NCBI RefSeq assembly: GCF_002078875.1
Contig: NC_034414.1
Location: 32,434,265-32,498,264, forward strand
Direction: 5' to 3'
Length of the DNA: 64,000 bases
Origin: Numida meleagris
Taxonomy: Eukaryota > Chordata > Aves > Galliformes > Numididae
Shown: positions 1-10,060 of the stretch, piece by piece
Layout: the number at the start of each line of letters is the position of its first letter
Position numbering within the stretch: the first letter of the stretch is position 1
Made by a program: the position numbers and the translations under genes
Notes under the pieces: model-generated
What the model was told of the DNA's origin: nothing
Databases searched by the model: none
What the model saw: only the letters and a program-made list of their open reading frames with translations

Positions 1-168
1 TTATTTAGTAAATTAGTTTGTTTCTCCTCAGATTGTTGCCGCTGTTCTTTGCTCTCAGGGCCATCTCCCTACCCTTTTCCCCTTTCCCCTTTTTCCTGGG
101 ACGTGGGCCCTTGGGTCCCCCATCCCCTTTGTCACGGAATCGGGCCTAACGCCCGTAAACCGTTGACA
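1..168 (+). mobile_element. LTR 3' portion (endogenous retrovirus, truncated by window edge)
   Basis: This is the 3' third of a long terminal repeat whose start lies outside the window. It matches, base for base apart from roughly a dozen differences seen by eye, the reverse complement of 16951-17118, which is the same end of a complete solo LTR. It finishes in GTTGACA, the expected CA-3' LTR terminus. It contains a pyrimidine-rich stretch (CCCCTTTCCCC) and a GC-rich, CpG-containing end, in contrast to the AT-rich DNA after it. No primer-binding site or internal retroviral sequence is recognisable after 168, so this is a solo LTR or the 3' LTR of a provirus lying to the left. The short open frame across it (49-231) is incidental. 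Confidence 0.85.
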
Positions 169-1101
169 GTGGAGAATGGAGAAGCTTTAAGAGCAAATGA
201 AAAATTCCGTGTTCCTTGTATCTTTATCTGAAAAATTAGTCAAACCTGAAGAGGAATCAGTGATGCAAAAAAGAGCACTAGAATGCCTTAATAACTTTCT
301 CACAATGAGCAGAACTTTTCTAAAATGCTCACTACAGGGTCCAATCCCTCCCCACTAAAGTCACTAGGAGAGCATTTTCCATGGACCTTCCCATGCTCAA
401 AGTTCAGGCCCATGGTGAGGACGTTTGATAAGCCTTCCCAGTGTTTTCAGCTGACCAAAGAAGTCTGAAATTCTCACAAGAGACTGTTTTTCAGAGATTT
501 CCTTATCAGTGTTACAGAAACAGAAGTAACTTGAAATAGTTCAAATAGGCTTTTGCTAGAATTCAAACGCTTGTGATATTTTTCAGTCTTTGAAGCTTTT
601 TCACTTCTACTTCCACTAGTTGCAGAGCTATTTCTATTCCATGTAAGCATATGAATGCTGTTCTCTTAAGAATAATTTGATTTGCTGCACATGAAAAGCA
701 CTTTAAAGAATTATTTTATGGGATTTTTTTTTCCTTTCATTTTTCATGTTGCCTGTAAAAACTTACTCCCTCAGTAGACTGGCTTTCGTGTCTGTTATTA
801 ATTTCCTCGATTTCTTTTATATTCCATTTTGTGTTACAGTACACATAAACATTTAAGAGGTCTGTTCTAGCTCTTGAAAATAGATTCAATTTTGTATTTA
901 TTGTGTTAAAACATTTATATAATGTAATTTAAAAAAAATCTATTAAAATAATGTAAGGCATGTATAACATTATTTGAATTTCTTAATTGTTTTATTCTTT
1001 TCCACAGCTATTTTTTCACGGATGTGTTAGAACTGTGTGCTAAGATAGGCTGTGTTCATTCAGAAGGTTTTTCTTTCTTATAGTTCTCTGTTCCATCATG
1101 C
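169..1101. other. Unique AT-rich DNA, no gene seen
   Basis: AT-rich sequence without repeat signatures or a convincing open frame. An A-rich patch lies near 930-940. Confidence 0.6.
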
Positions 1102-2046
1102 TTTATTAAGTCAGTACTGGGACCAATGCTGTTTAATATCTTCATCAGTGACAGTGACAGTGGGATCAATGCATGCTCAGCAAATTTGCAGATGACACCA
1201 AGCTGCGTGGTGTGGTGGATGCAACTGAGGGGTGGGATGTCATCCAGAGAGAACTGGGCAGATTTAAACAGTGGGCCCAGGAGAATCTCATGATGTTCAA
1301 CAAATCCAAGTGAAAGATCTTGCACCTAGGTCATGGCCACCCCCATTATCAATGCAAGAAAAGGACTTGGGGGTACTGGTGGATGGGAAGCTGGACATGA
1401 GCCAGCAATACGCCCTCACAGCCCAGAAAGCCAACCATACCCGGGGCTGCATCAAAAGTAGTGGGGCCGGCAAATCGAGGAAAATGATCCTGCCCCTCTA
1501 CTCTGTGCTGGTGAGACCTCACCTGGAGTACTGCCTCCAGATGTGGAGTCCTCTGTACAGGAGACACGTGGATCTGTTGGAACGTGTACAGAGGAGGGCC
1601 ACAAAAATGGTCCAAGGAATGGAACACCTTCCCTATGAGGACAGGCTGAGAGAGCTGGGGCTGTTCAGCCTGGAGAAGAGAAGGCTCCAGGGAGACCTGA
1701 TAGCAACCTTTCAGTATTTAAAGGGGGGCTATAAGGAAGAAGGGGGCAGGCTCTTTAGGAGGGTCTGTTACGACTGGGCAAGGGGAAATGATTTCAAACT
1801 AAAAGAGGGGAGATTTAGACTGGATATAAGGAAAAAATTTTTTTACAATAGGGGTGGTGAAGCACTGGGGCAGATTATCCAGAGCGGTGGTGGATGCCCC
1901 CATCCCTGGAGACATCCAAGATTAGAATGGACCGGGCTCTGAGCAACCTGATCTAGCTGTAGGCATCCCTGTTCACTGCAGGGGAGCTGAACTACAGGAC
2001 CTTTAATAATCCCTTCCAACACAAATGATTTTATGATTCTGTGATT
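1102..2046 (+). mobile_element. CR1 LINE, 5'-truncated, plus strand
   Basis: A 5'-truncated CR1 non-LTR retrotransposon that starts inside the reverse transcriptase. Near the start the DNA encodes the RT block VLGPMLFNIF, and the catalytic box reads FADD at 1185-1196. The rest encodes the C-terminal part of ORF2 ([41 protein letters not shown]), then a 3' UTR ending in CCTTCCAAC and TTATGATTCTGTGATT, the CR1 terminal signature. CR1 has no poly(A) tail, and none is present. Frameshifts separate the FADD region from the later frame, so it is dead. Truncation at the 5' end is the usual result of incomplete target-primed reverse transcription. Confidence 0.93.
1271..1942 (+). pseudogene. CR1 ORF2 C-terminal remnant
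   Basis: A 223-codon frame; its conserved part is from about 1350 to 1850. It carries the region after the RT palm: [55 protein letters not shown] and [13 protein letters not shown]. This is the thumb and C-terminal domain of the LINE polyprotein, which reverse transcribes CR1 RNA at the nick. The first 25 residues or so and the last 30 are out of the ancestral frame. The endonuclease is absent and the FADD box upstream lies in another frame, so no activity is expected. Confidence 0.85.
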
Positions 2047-2857
2047 TACTCTTTCTGAGACTGTCCTTATCAAGAATATCTCATTCTTCACTTAAATGCT
2101 TACTGTACTCCCTGTAGTGTGCCAGATGATAATTCAAAATCTAAAGAATAGATTGGGAAGTTGACAGAGATATCTTGTATTCCAGGATGGATATAGAAGC
2201 AAATTTTTTATCTTTTGCCTTATCAACTCTAGCCTCAGTTTCTTCTTCTGATGTTAGTACAACTGTCATATAGGCCTCAGGAAACTGTTTGACAATACAT
2301 TTTTATTAGTGCTTATTTTCTGACAAACTTCTCAACTATGTGCTGAGCCTGTGTGAAGGAGAGACCAGTATGCTGGATACATGGTCAGAGGAAAAACAAG
2401 AGCACTGTGCTCATTAGGCTAACAGCTGAGTGCATAACTAGTTCTACATATCTTCTCTTAAGATCTTTTGCCTCAGTGCATTGGGTGCTAAGGACAGATC
2501 AAATAAACAGTTCTCTGACTAATTAGAACTGGTGATTTTAAGTTCCTGTACAATATAAAATCTGAATTCATGAAAAAAATCTCTGCCCAACTATGAAAGT
2601 ATAAAATGCTCTGGAAAGCACATGGTTTTCATCTCTGACTTTACTTCCATTTGAATCCTTTGACCATTATTTACTGCAGCTGAAGTCACACAAGAAGGTC
2701 AAACCAGACGGTTCTTTGCCAGAGTCTGATCTTCCCCCATCCTATCTGTTTGTATAGTGAAATCTACATCATTTTGCTAGTGCTGCTGCTTGTGTGGCCA
2801 TTTCCTAGCTGACAAAAATGAATTTAATAAAATAAATGACCAATTTTCAGCCAGGAG
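2047..2857. other. Unique AT-rich DNA, no gene seen
   Basis: No repeat, RNA gene or plausible exon recognised. Confidence 0.55.
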
Positions 2858-3257
2858 TGTAGTGGAAATGCTAAGTCACAGCTTGAATCAGTGACTGAGC
2901 ATCTGGTGGGAAGGCAGGGCCAACCCAGGGGAGCTCAGATGTATGCAGTGCACCAGAACGGGTAAAGCCAGGATCTACCCCTTCCCAGACCTCATTTAAG
3001 GGTTGGGAGTGGAGGTGAGGGTTTCTTGTTGGAGATCCCTGCATCCTCAAGGCCTTCTAAAGGTAAGGAGTTTTTCTTCCTTTGTTTCTGTGTTTATGGC
3101 TGCTGTACTTGGGCTTGTCTTTACTTGCTACAGCCTAGGACTTTGCTGCCCTGCTATTATTGCTGTGCTTTCCATTGTGTTATAGTGTTACAAAGCAGGT
3201 CACTGATCTGGCTCAAAAGGGTTTGCAAGAACTGGCATTTGAAGCCATGAGAAGACA
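2858..3257 (+). mobile_element. Possible old LTR or other interspersed repeat (unclassified)
   Basis: A block distinctly GC-richer than its surroundings. It starts TGTAGTGGAAATG and could end in GACA at 3257, consistent with TG...CA LTR ends. It has a TTTAAGGG word (2995-3002) that might be a degenerate TATA-like element, and a following TG/CT-rich stretch like an LTR R-U5 region. The general pattern reminds me of avian LTRs, but I cannot name a family. Flanking bases (AGGAG and AGGCT) give at best a partial target duplication. A 23-base T run follows. It could instead be unique GC-richer sequence. Confidence 0.33.
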
Positions 3258-3261
3258 AGGC

Positions 3262-3284
3262 TTTTTTTTTTTTTTTTTTTTTTT
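3262..3284. repeat. Poly(T) tract, 23 nt
   Basis: Uninterrupted T run next to the possible LTR. There is no polyadenylation signal on the minus strand, so a retrocopy is not supported. Confidence 0.9.
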
Positions 3285-5702
3285 GATGGTAGCTAAGCTG
3301 TAGAACACTTAAGAGTTGCCTGTGAAACTTCACTCTAACCATGGATTTTTCTTAGTAGTATTTTTTTAGTCAAAAAATATCTTTTTTTTCCTCTCTTGTT
3401 TTAGGTAATTAGAAAATAAACTTTTATTTGATAGTAATTTTATTCTGTTCTCCACTAAGTTAATTTTTTGTTTCATTGTGCTCTTCTTTATCATCAGTGC
3501 CATTCTTCCTAACCTTGCTAAAGTTGTCTTTTTGCCCAACGCTGGAGAAATGACTCTAGTGTTGCATACAGAAGTAAAAGTGTGCTGACTCTGCAGATAT
3601 ATGCTTAGTGTAAAGTATGTGCATCCTTAAATCTGTTAGATACTTGGTGAATTTATGCACAGATTGTTAAGGTAAAGATCTGGTTGTCATAGTGCTGAAA
3701 CATGCCCTAGGGATTCAGGCTTACTGAAAGCAATTTATATGGCATGATTCAGCCCCCAAAATGAATTTATGCCACAAAAAATAGCACAGGACTCTTCTCC
3801 ACATCCTCCTCTCAACCACATAATTTGGAAGAAAGCTAGGAGAAGCATTTCCATATGGAAAAAAGATAGCTGCTGCCAAAACAAGTTGTTCAGCTTATTA
3901 GAATCAGTATGAATAAGTTCACTGAAAATTTGGCATGTTTGAATGTTATTTTCTTAAAAAAAAAGTGATTAAATGTTGATCATATTTCTCATTTAAACGA
4001 GATCTTGAACAAATGACAAAATATTTTGTGCATGGGGGCAATAAATATTTTTACTATGTGGAAATTTAGATTGTTGTGGTAATTACCAAGTTTGGTGAAT
4101 GGCAGCATTCTAAAGCTAGAAAAAGCCAGGAAGAAAAAAACCAAAAGGCACAAATACCTCAAGCTCTAAACGAGAACTTCATCTTCCAGAACACAGTTTA
4201 TGCAATGTATAATTAGGTTTACTGTTTACCAAAAGATTTAACAAAGTTCTAAGAAATATATATAAATCAAGTGAGTATAAATTACGTGCTGGGCAACATA
4301 GGTAACCTGTATTCATGCTTGTCATGAAGGCAAGCCTGTGAGATATGTTCTCGTTTCTTCAAAACAGTGAAGGTGCATCTTACTGGCTGACCAGACTATG
4401 AGTAGGAGTTGTCCCATATATGAAAGAAAATGTTTTAATTACATTCAGCTAAATCTGTGAATGGGCCTTTTCTCTTTGAAAAGAGAGGACTGGAGCTGGG
4501 AGTTGTTGATGCTTTCACCTTTATACTGAACTCCATGTGTTCTGTGTCCTAGTTCTGTCCTTTGGAATGACAGTGTCTGTTTGTGAAATCACCATCTTAA
4601 TCTAAACTTTTTCCACTTGAACAAGCAAAAGTGTGGATCTTATATTTGGTACCCTGCTTCTTATTCACCTTTACATTAACTGAACTTTTATTTACTTAGT
4701 TTTAACCATTTAATTATATTTAAAGCTATTGGTTGCTAAGGTAACAGCCTAGGATCAACTCCTTAACTAATCCTTAACTAACAGAAGGCTGTTTATGCCA
4801 AGAAAAATAACTAGTGCGTGCTAGCATGCAAAATGTTTCAGGTTGAAAGCTTATGTCTGATGAAAATTAAGACAGACTGATTTTTGAAAGCATTTGCTAT
4901 GATTAAATCTCGGCCAACAACTGACTATCAGAAATAGCAGTGTTTGTGACTACTTGATCCTTATTCATGTTTGCAACTCTTCTATCACATCAGAAGCAGC
5001 TTCCCATTAGATGATCCAGGACTTCTTGTCTGGAAAAGTCTATTTTTCAATATGTTAGCAAAAGGTTAGTGGCATAGGCAGCATCAATCAAGACACATCT
5101 CTTTGCACATCTTGTTTTTAGCTTAAGATGATCAGCACTTAGCGCTTGCAGCCTGTTATTTAAATACACTGCCACTCTGCCATGAAGGGTAATTATGACA
5201 ACCCTGCACAACAAGACTAATTTTGTCTATGAAGTGTTTTCATGGTATATAATTTCCTTGATATTTTGACAGACTAGGCTCGTGTATATATAAATATTTG
5301 TGGTTGCTAAGCCACCAAATATATTTATTTTAGACCTTATATGTTATTTTGAGGTAGAATATGTTGCTTTTTCAGACCTCATAGTGAGAGATATTTTCTG
5401 GTTAATGTATGCTTTTCTGTCATTTTCAGTGCAAGTCTTTCATAGATTGTATAATGCTGAGCAAGTCTGGCCCATTTTCCTATACGGTGTCTTCCATCCT
5501 ATTTTTACTTCTTTCTCTAATACATGCTTTGTATTATTCAACTGAATCAAAGAACCTACAATTTTTTAGTTTACATGGTTTAATTCTGTATGAAAAGTAA
5601 AATGCCTATGTTCTACTTTTAGAATGCTATTGGGGGGGTGGGGGAGAAGGGAAAACTATCTATGATGAGATATAACTGAGTCTGCCTCTCCACCTGTGCT
5701 CA
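3285..5702. other. Unique AT-rich DNA, no gene seen
   Basis: AT-rich, stop-rich sequence with short A/T runs. Frames of 60-80 codons near 5.3-5.6 kb are hydrophobic and low-complexity and look like chance. Confidence 0.55.
5632..5651 (+). other. Potential G-quadruplex on plus strand
   Basis: Runs of 7, 5 and 3 guanines separated by T and AGAA. Splitting the first run gives four G3 tracts with short loops. It lies about 50 bp before a CR1 copy. Confidence 0.45.
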
Positions 5703-6054
5703 GTGTTGTCCATAGAGAAGACTGAAGGGATCTTCTCAACACTTACAAATATCTAAAGGGCAGGAGCCAAGTGAATGGGGTCAGGCTCCTTTTGGTGGTG
5801 CCCAGAAGCAGGACAAGGGGCAATGGTCACAAACAGGAACACGGGAAGTTCTGTTTGAACATGAGAAACAACATTTTTACTGTGAGGGTGACAGAGCATT
5901 TAATAAGCTGCTCAGAGAGGTTCTGGGGTCTCCTTCTCTGGAGATATTCAAAGCCTGGACATCTTCCTGTGTTCCCTATTGTAGGGAACTTGCTTTATCG
6001 GGGGGGTTGGACTAGATGATCTCCTGAGGTCCCTATCAACTCCTGTGATTCTGC
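5703..6054 (+). mobile_element. CR1 LINE 3' end, plus strand, old copy
   Basis: A short, 5'-truncated CR1 covering the last part of ORF2 and the 3' UTR. Diagnostic stretches are TACAAATATCTAAAGGG, the GCCCAGAAGCAGGACAAGG region, a TTTTTACTGTGAGGGTGAC box, GAGATATTCAAA and GTTGGACTAGATGATCTCC, ending in CCTGTGATTCTG. The TAGGGAACTTGCTTTATCG segment places it in the same 3'-end type as the minus-strand copy at 59456-59793. The reading frame is badly broken. A T run in the GTTTAGCCT/AGAGAAG region and many substitutions indicate age. Confidence 0.85.
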
Positions 6055-6310
6055 CATCAACGTATCTCCTGGGTCCACTAAATCTTGTTGTGGGAAAAGT
6101 TTTTTGTCACCAAGTGATGAAGAATGATGCAGGGGAAGATGATGAAGTAAGTTTACCTTCAGCAGACATGACTGACTGAATCGCTATTAAGCAGATGGGA
6201 GACATGGATTCAGTTACTTTCTCCTTCCTTTTCAGTCTCTTGGCACCCTTCTAGCACCCTGTTGCATAACAATTACCACAAATAAGTAAAAGCAATAGGT
6301 GATAGTGGCG

Positions 6311-6775
6311 GGTGATTCTCTTCTGAGAGATACAGAGGCACCCGTTTGTTGTCCAGACCTGCTATCTAGAGAGATGTGTGTTTGCCAGGGTCCCGTGTCA
6401 AGAATGTGACAGAGGTTGCCAGACCTTGTACGTCCCATGGGCTACTAACCACTGCTGCTGTTTCATGTAGGTACCAGTGACACAGCTGTTAGCAACCTGA
6501 AGAATATCAAGAGGGGCTACAAGAAGCTGGGAGCAGCAGTGAAGAACTTAGTAGCACAGGTAGTCTTCTCCTCAATCCTCCCAGTTAAGGGAATGGGGGA
6601 AGGGAAAGGGCTGATAGAATTAAGAAAATGAATAAATGTTTAAGGGAGTGGTGTCATGAACAGGGCTTCAGCTACTTGTGTCATGGAACTCGTTCTGAGA
6701 AATCTGGTCTTCTGAGGGAGGATAGGGTTCATTTCTCAGAGAAGGGAAAGAACATAATTGACAACCTGTTTTTTC
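6311..6775 (+). pseudogene. CR1 ORF1 SGNH-esterase remnant
   Basis: CR1-type LINEs carry an SGNH lipase/esterase-like domain in ORF1. Block I with the nucleophile serine reads GDSLLRDTEAPVC from 6311, followed by PDLLSREMCVCQGPVSR, then a frame break at about 6407. Further on, spread over other frames, the sequence encodes NLKNIKRGYKKLGAAVKNL (about 6490-6550), QVVFSSILPV, and at 6628-6770 LREWCHEQGFSYL and LLREDRVHFSEKGKN. The last segment holds the expected block V D-x-x-H, here DRVH. Frameshifts and stops make it non-functional. The role of the esterase in CR1 biology is not well settled; lipid or membrane association has been proposed. Confidence 0.75.
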
Positions 6776-6944
6776 AGTTTAATCAGGAAGGCTTTAAAAT
6801 AGAGATGCCAGGGGAGGGATCCTCAAATCATCCCACTTTGAAGCTGATGATGATTATGGAGTTGGATCACAGGCCATTAAGACAGCATCTAAGGTGCAGG
6901 ATGAGGGAACTCCAATTGGTAAATCAGCCTCAATGGGGTTCTGA

Positions 6945-7907
6945 CTCAAATGCCTGTACAGTAATGCACAGAGCATGGGGAACAAGCAAGAAGAGTTGCA
7001 GGGGTATGCATGTCTACAGGGTTATAATGTCACTGGCATCACTGAGACATGGTGGTATGGCTCTCATGACTGGAATGTAGAAATAGGTGGGTATAAACTC
7101 TTTAGGAAAGTCAGGCAGAGAAGGGGAGCAGGTGTTGCCCTCTATATCAATGACCAGATGGAGTCCATGGAGCTCCTCCTGGGGATAGATTAGGAGATGA
7201 CAGAGAGCTTATGGGTTAAAGGGAAGGCAGGGGAAGGAGACATTGTAGTGGGGGTCTGCTACAGGCTACCTGACCAGGACCAAGTGGATGAGGCCCTGTA
7301 TAAACAGATAGGAGCAGCTTCATGTTCACAAAACATGGTCCTTGTGGGGGACTTCAACCAACCTGATATCTGTTGGAGGGGCAACACAGCAGGGCACCAA
7401 CAATCAGAAAGGTTCCTGGAATGTATTGATGATAACTTCCTCTTCCAAATGGTACTGGAACTTACAAGAAAAGGTGCTATGCTGGACCTTGTCCTCACCA
7501 ACATGGAGAGGCTGATGAGTAATGTGAAACTCAAGGGCAGCCTTGGATGTAGTGACCATGAAATGGTGGAGTTCAAGATCCTTAGGGTGTCAAAGAAAGT
7601 GCACAGAAACCTTACTACTCTGGACTTTGGGAGAGCAGACTTAGAACTCTTTAGGAAACTGCTTGCCAGGGTGACACGGCATAAAGCTCTGGAGGGGAGG
7701 GAGGCTCAAGAAAGCTGGACAGTATTCAAGGACCAGGATGGAGAATGGCTTGGGAGCAGCCCTGAGGAGAACGATGTGGGGGTGTTCTTTGAAAGATTGA
7801 ACATGAGCCAGCAATACGCACTTGCAGCCCAGAAGGCCAACTGTATCCTGGGTTGCATCAAGAGAAGTGTGACCATTAAGTCGAGGGAGCTGATTCTGCT
7901 CTCATGA
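6945..7907 (+). pseudogene. CR1 ORF2 endonuclease fused to RT tail
   Basis: Begins LKCLYSNAQSMGNKQEEL, the normal start of CR1 endonuclease. Apurinic-like endonuclease motifs are present in order: N in YSNAQSM, catalytic E in [26 protein letters not shown] and the catalytic SDH in [10 protein letters not shown]. One in-frame TAG at 7191-7193 interrupts it; otherwise the frame is open to 7907. After the linker [15 protein letters not shown]...[10 protein letters not shown], about residue 264, it jumps in frame to [14 protein letters not shown] and [13 protein letters not shown], which normally follow the RT palm. The ancestral enzyme nicks target DNA to prime reverse transcription. With RT removed the product could not retrotranspose on its own. 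Confidence 0.85.
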
Positions 7908-10039
7908 GACCTCATCTGGAGTACTGTGTCCAGTTCTGGGGCCCCAGTATAAGAAGGAAATTGAACTGTTGGAGCAGGTCCAGAGGAGAGCCATGAAGAT
8001 GATCAGAAGGCTGGAGCACCTCCCCTATGAGGACAGATTGAGAGTTCTGGGGCTCTTCAGCCTGGAGAAGAGAAGGCTCCGAGGAGACCTTATGGCAGCC
8101 TTCCAGTAGGTGAAGGGGGCCTGCAGGAAAGCTGGGATTTTTTTTTTTTTTATAGGCGCATGGAGAAACAGGATGAGGGGAAATGGTTCTAAACTGAAGA
8201 AGGTTAGATTTAGACTAGATATTAGGAAGAGATTCTTTACTGTGGGGTGGTGAGATGCTGGAACAGGTTGCCCAATAAGGTTGTGAATGCCCTCTCCCTG
8301 GAAGCATTCTAGGCCAGGCTGGATGGGGTTCTGAGCAGCCTGGTCTAGTGGGAGGTGTCCCTGCCTATAGCAGCAGGGCTGGAACTAGATGATCTTAAAG
8401 GTCCCTTCCAACCCAAATCATTCTATGAATGCTTACAAAGCCTGCCAGTCTTCTGGATTCAAGCAATCTTCCAGTTTATTCTAAACTTTGCCTGGCATAG
8501 GATTGGTCTAACCAGTTTCTACTGCCTCTGACAGAAGGGTTCAGAAGGATAACACCTATCCACAGAACCACCACTGTCTGCAGTTAGTGTAATCTTGATT
8601 TTGTTCTATAGCTGCCTGACACACATTAAAACTGTGGACTGAAATATATCTGACCCTAGAGAGAAGGCTGTTAGTAACGTATATTTGAATTGGTATGTAT
8701 GTTATGCATTTTTAAATGCTTGTAGGATCTTTATGCATGGGTAGGTGTCACTTTCCCACTATTCCATTTTCATTTACTCCATTTTAGAGTTCTGGATTAT
8801 TTTAATAATCAAATCTTATATACTAATGAGAATAGCAATATAACTGTGCTGATTTGTTATCTCTGCTGAGTATAAGGTGTTACTTCAGGACAAAAGGAAT
8901 CACTGTCTGTAAAAACAACAACAGAAGAACAACTATGTACACATCTGTTCCATGCCACAACAACTCCTAGCACAGCAAAGTCCTCTGGGTACTGTCTTAA
9001 GTGTCCTAAGCAACACTTCAGATCAGTTCTTACCATGATTTATCAATACTGTTGAGAAAGAGGTTGTTTGTTATCAAAATGTTTTGTACATATTCAGTAT
9101 CATGCAGGTAAATTTACCACTTGCAACACATAAAGAAGAAAGTATATTGTCTACGTTTTTTTAAGCTGTAGCAAACTCCATCCCTCCCATATTCATAAGC
9201 CTTCAGGAAGCACTGAATACCTTGCTTCCTCTGTCTTGTAGAGCTGCAGGGTGCTTTTAAGTAGTTGTAATTTTGCTACTGAATTGTGGCAGAATAGTAT
9301 ACCAAGTGTGTTCTTATCCAGGCTTTATTTGTCATTTTAGAAAACAGGTTTATGAATTACTGCCACTTTTCTGCCTCTCTTGTACCTTAAAAAAAGGAGA
9401 GATGGCATTCTTCTAGTCCCCCTCAACTATCTGAATGAGGAGTAGGATAAAGATAAATACAAGCAGTAAACCATTCAGCTGTAGCCCGGTTTCTGGACTG
9501 GAACAAGTTGGATTCTTCAAGCATACATGAGAAATAGGATCTTGGCTGCAATAAATCAGCGAGTGAGAAATCTAGCAGATCCTGGGGGCAAGCCACATAT
9601 CACATCTGGCTAAAATTCAGAAACTGGCAGAGTTTCATTGCTTTGGGAAATCTAAAGTGAATGTGAAGTTCAACTTCATCAACAATTTTAGTTACTGCTT
9701 GGGAAATGGAAATAGTACAGATGTCTAGCATTTACAGTCCTGTACCAGAACTTGTAAATCAAGAAGCAAAGCACTGCCAGTTTTCAGTGAGTATTTGATT
9801 TTGTTATGGTCTACCTCTGGATCCCTTCAGTTTTTCTTCTGAAAATAGTGACTGTAAGTACTAAGCAGTTTATATAATCTTAAACAGTGTGAATTCATGC
9901 AAAATATATCATACATACATAGTGTTTTAAAACATGTGAGACTGTCAATTTAAATGTTATTTCCAAAAAAAGATGGATTTATGGTGATTTTAAGTATCCA
10001 GTAAGATAATATTTTATACATGATTTTGTAATGATTTGT

Positions 10040-10060
10040 AAAAAAAAAAAAAAAAAAAAA
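10040..10060. repeat. Poly(A) tract, 21 nt
   Basis: Uninterrupted A run. No AATAAA lies just upstream, so it is not clearly the tail of a retrocopy. Confidence 0.9.

Larger units (their letters stand above)
6290..8428 (+). mobile_element. CR1 LINE, 2.1 kb, internally deleted, plus strand
   Basis: The longest CR1 copy here. In order it holds the ORF1 esterase region (GDSLLRD at 6311), the start of ORF2 with most of the AP endonuclease (about 6945-7735), an abrupt jump near 7735-7740 into the ORF2 tail (GEWLGSS..., [13 protein letters not shown]), then the 3' UTR ending TTCTATGAATG. A full CR1 is about 4.5 kb; here nearly the whole RT palm has been removed. The loss of an internal block from an otherwise 5'-extended copy is not the common 5' truncation. 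A T14 run (8138-8151) sits inside the ORF2 tail. It belongs to the 3'-end type with TCCCTGCCTATAGCAGCAGGG. Confidence 0.93.

Noticed and set aside
49..231. Proline-rich plus-strand frame at the left edge
   Set aside because: It lies inside the LTR end and runs past it into flanking DNA; LTRs of this sort do not code here.
2858..3257. Target-site duplication AGG around the possible LTR
   Set aside because: Only three bases agree (AGGAG against AGGCT), which is no better than chance.
10040..10060. Poly(A)/poly(T) runs as tails of processed pseudogenes
   Set aside because: No polyadenylation signal, coding remnant or target duplication beside the runs checked (also 3262, 11883, 12999, 53605, 60402).
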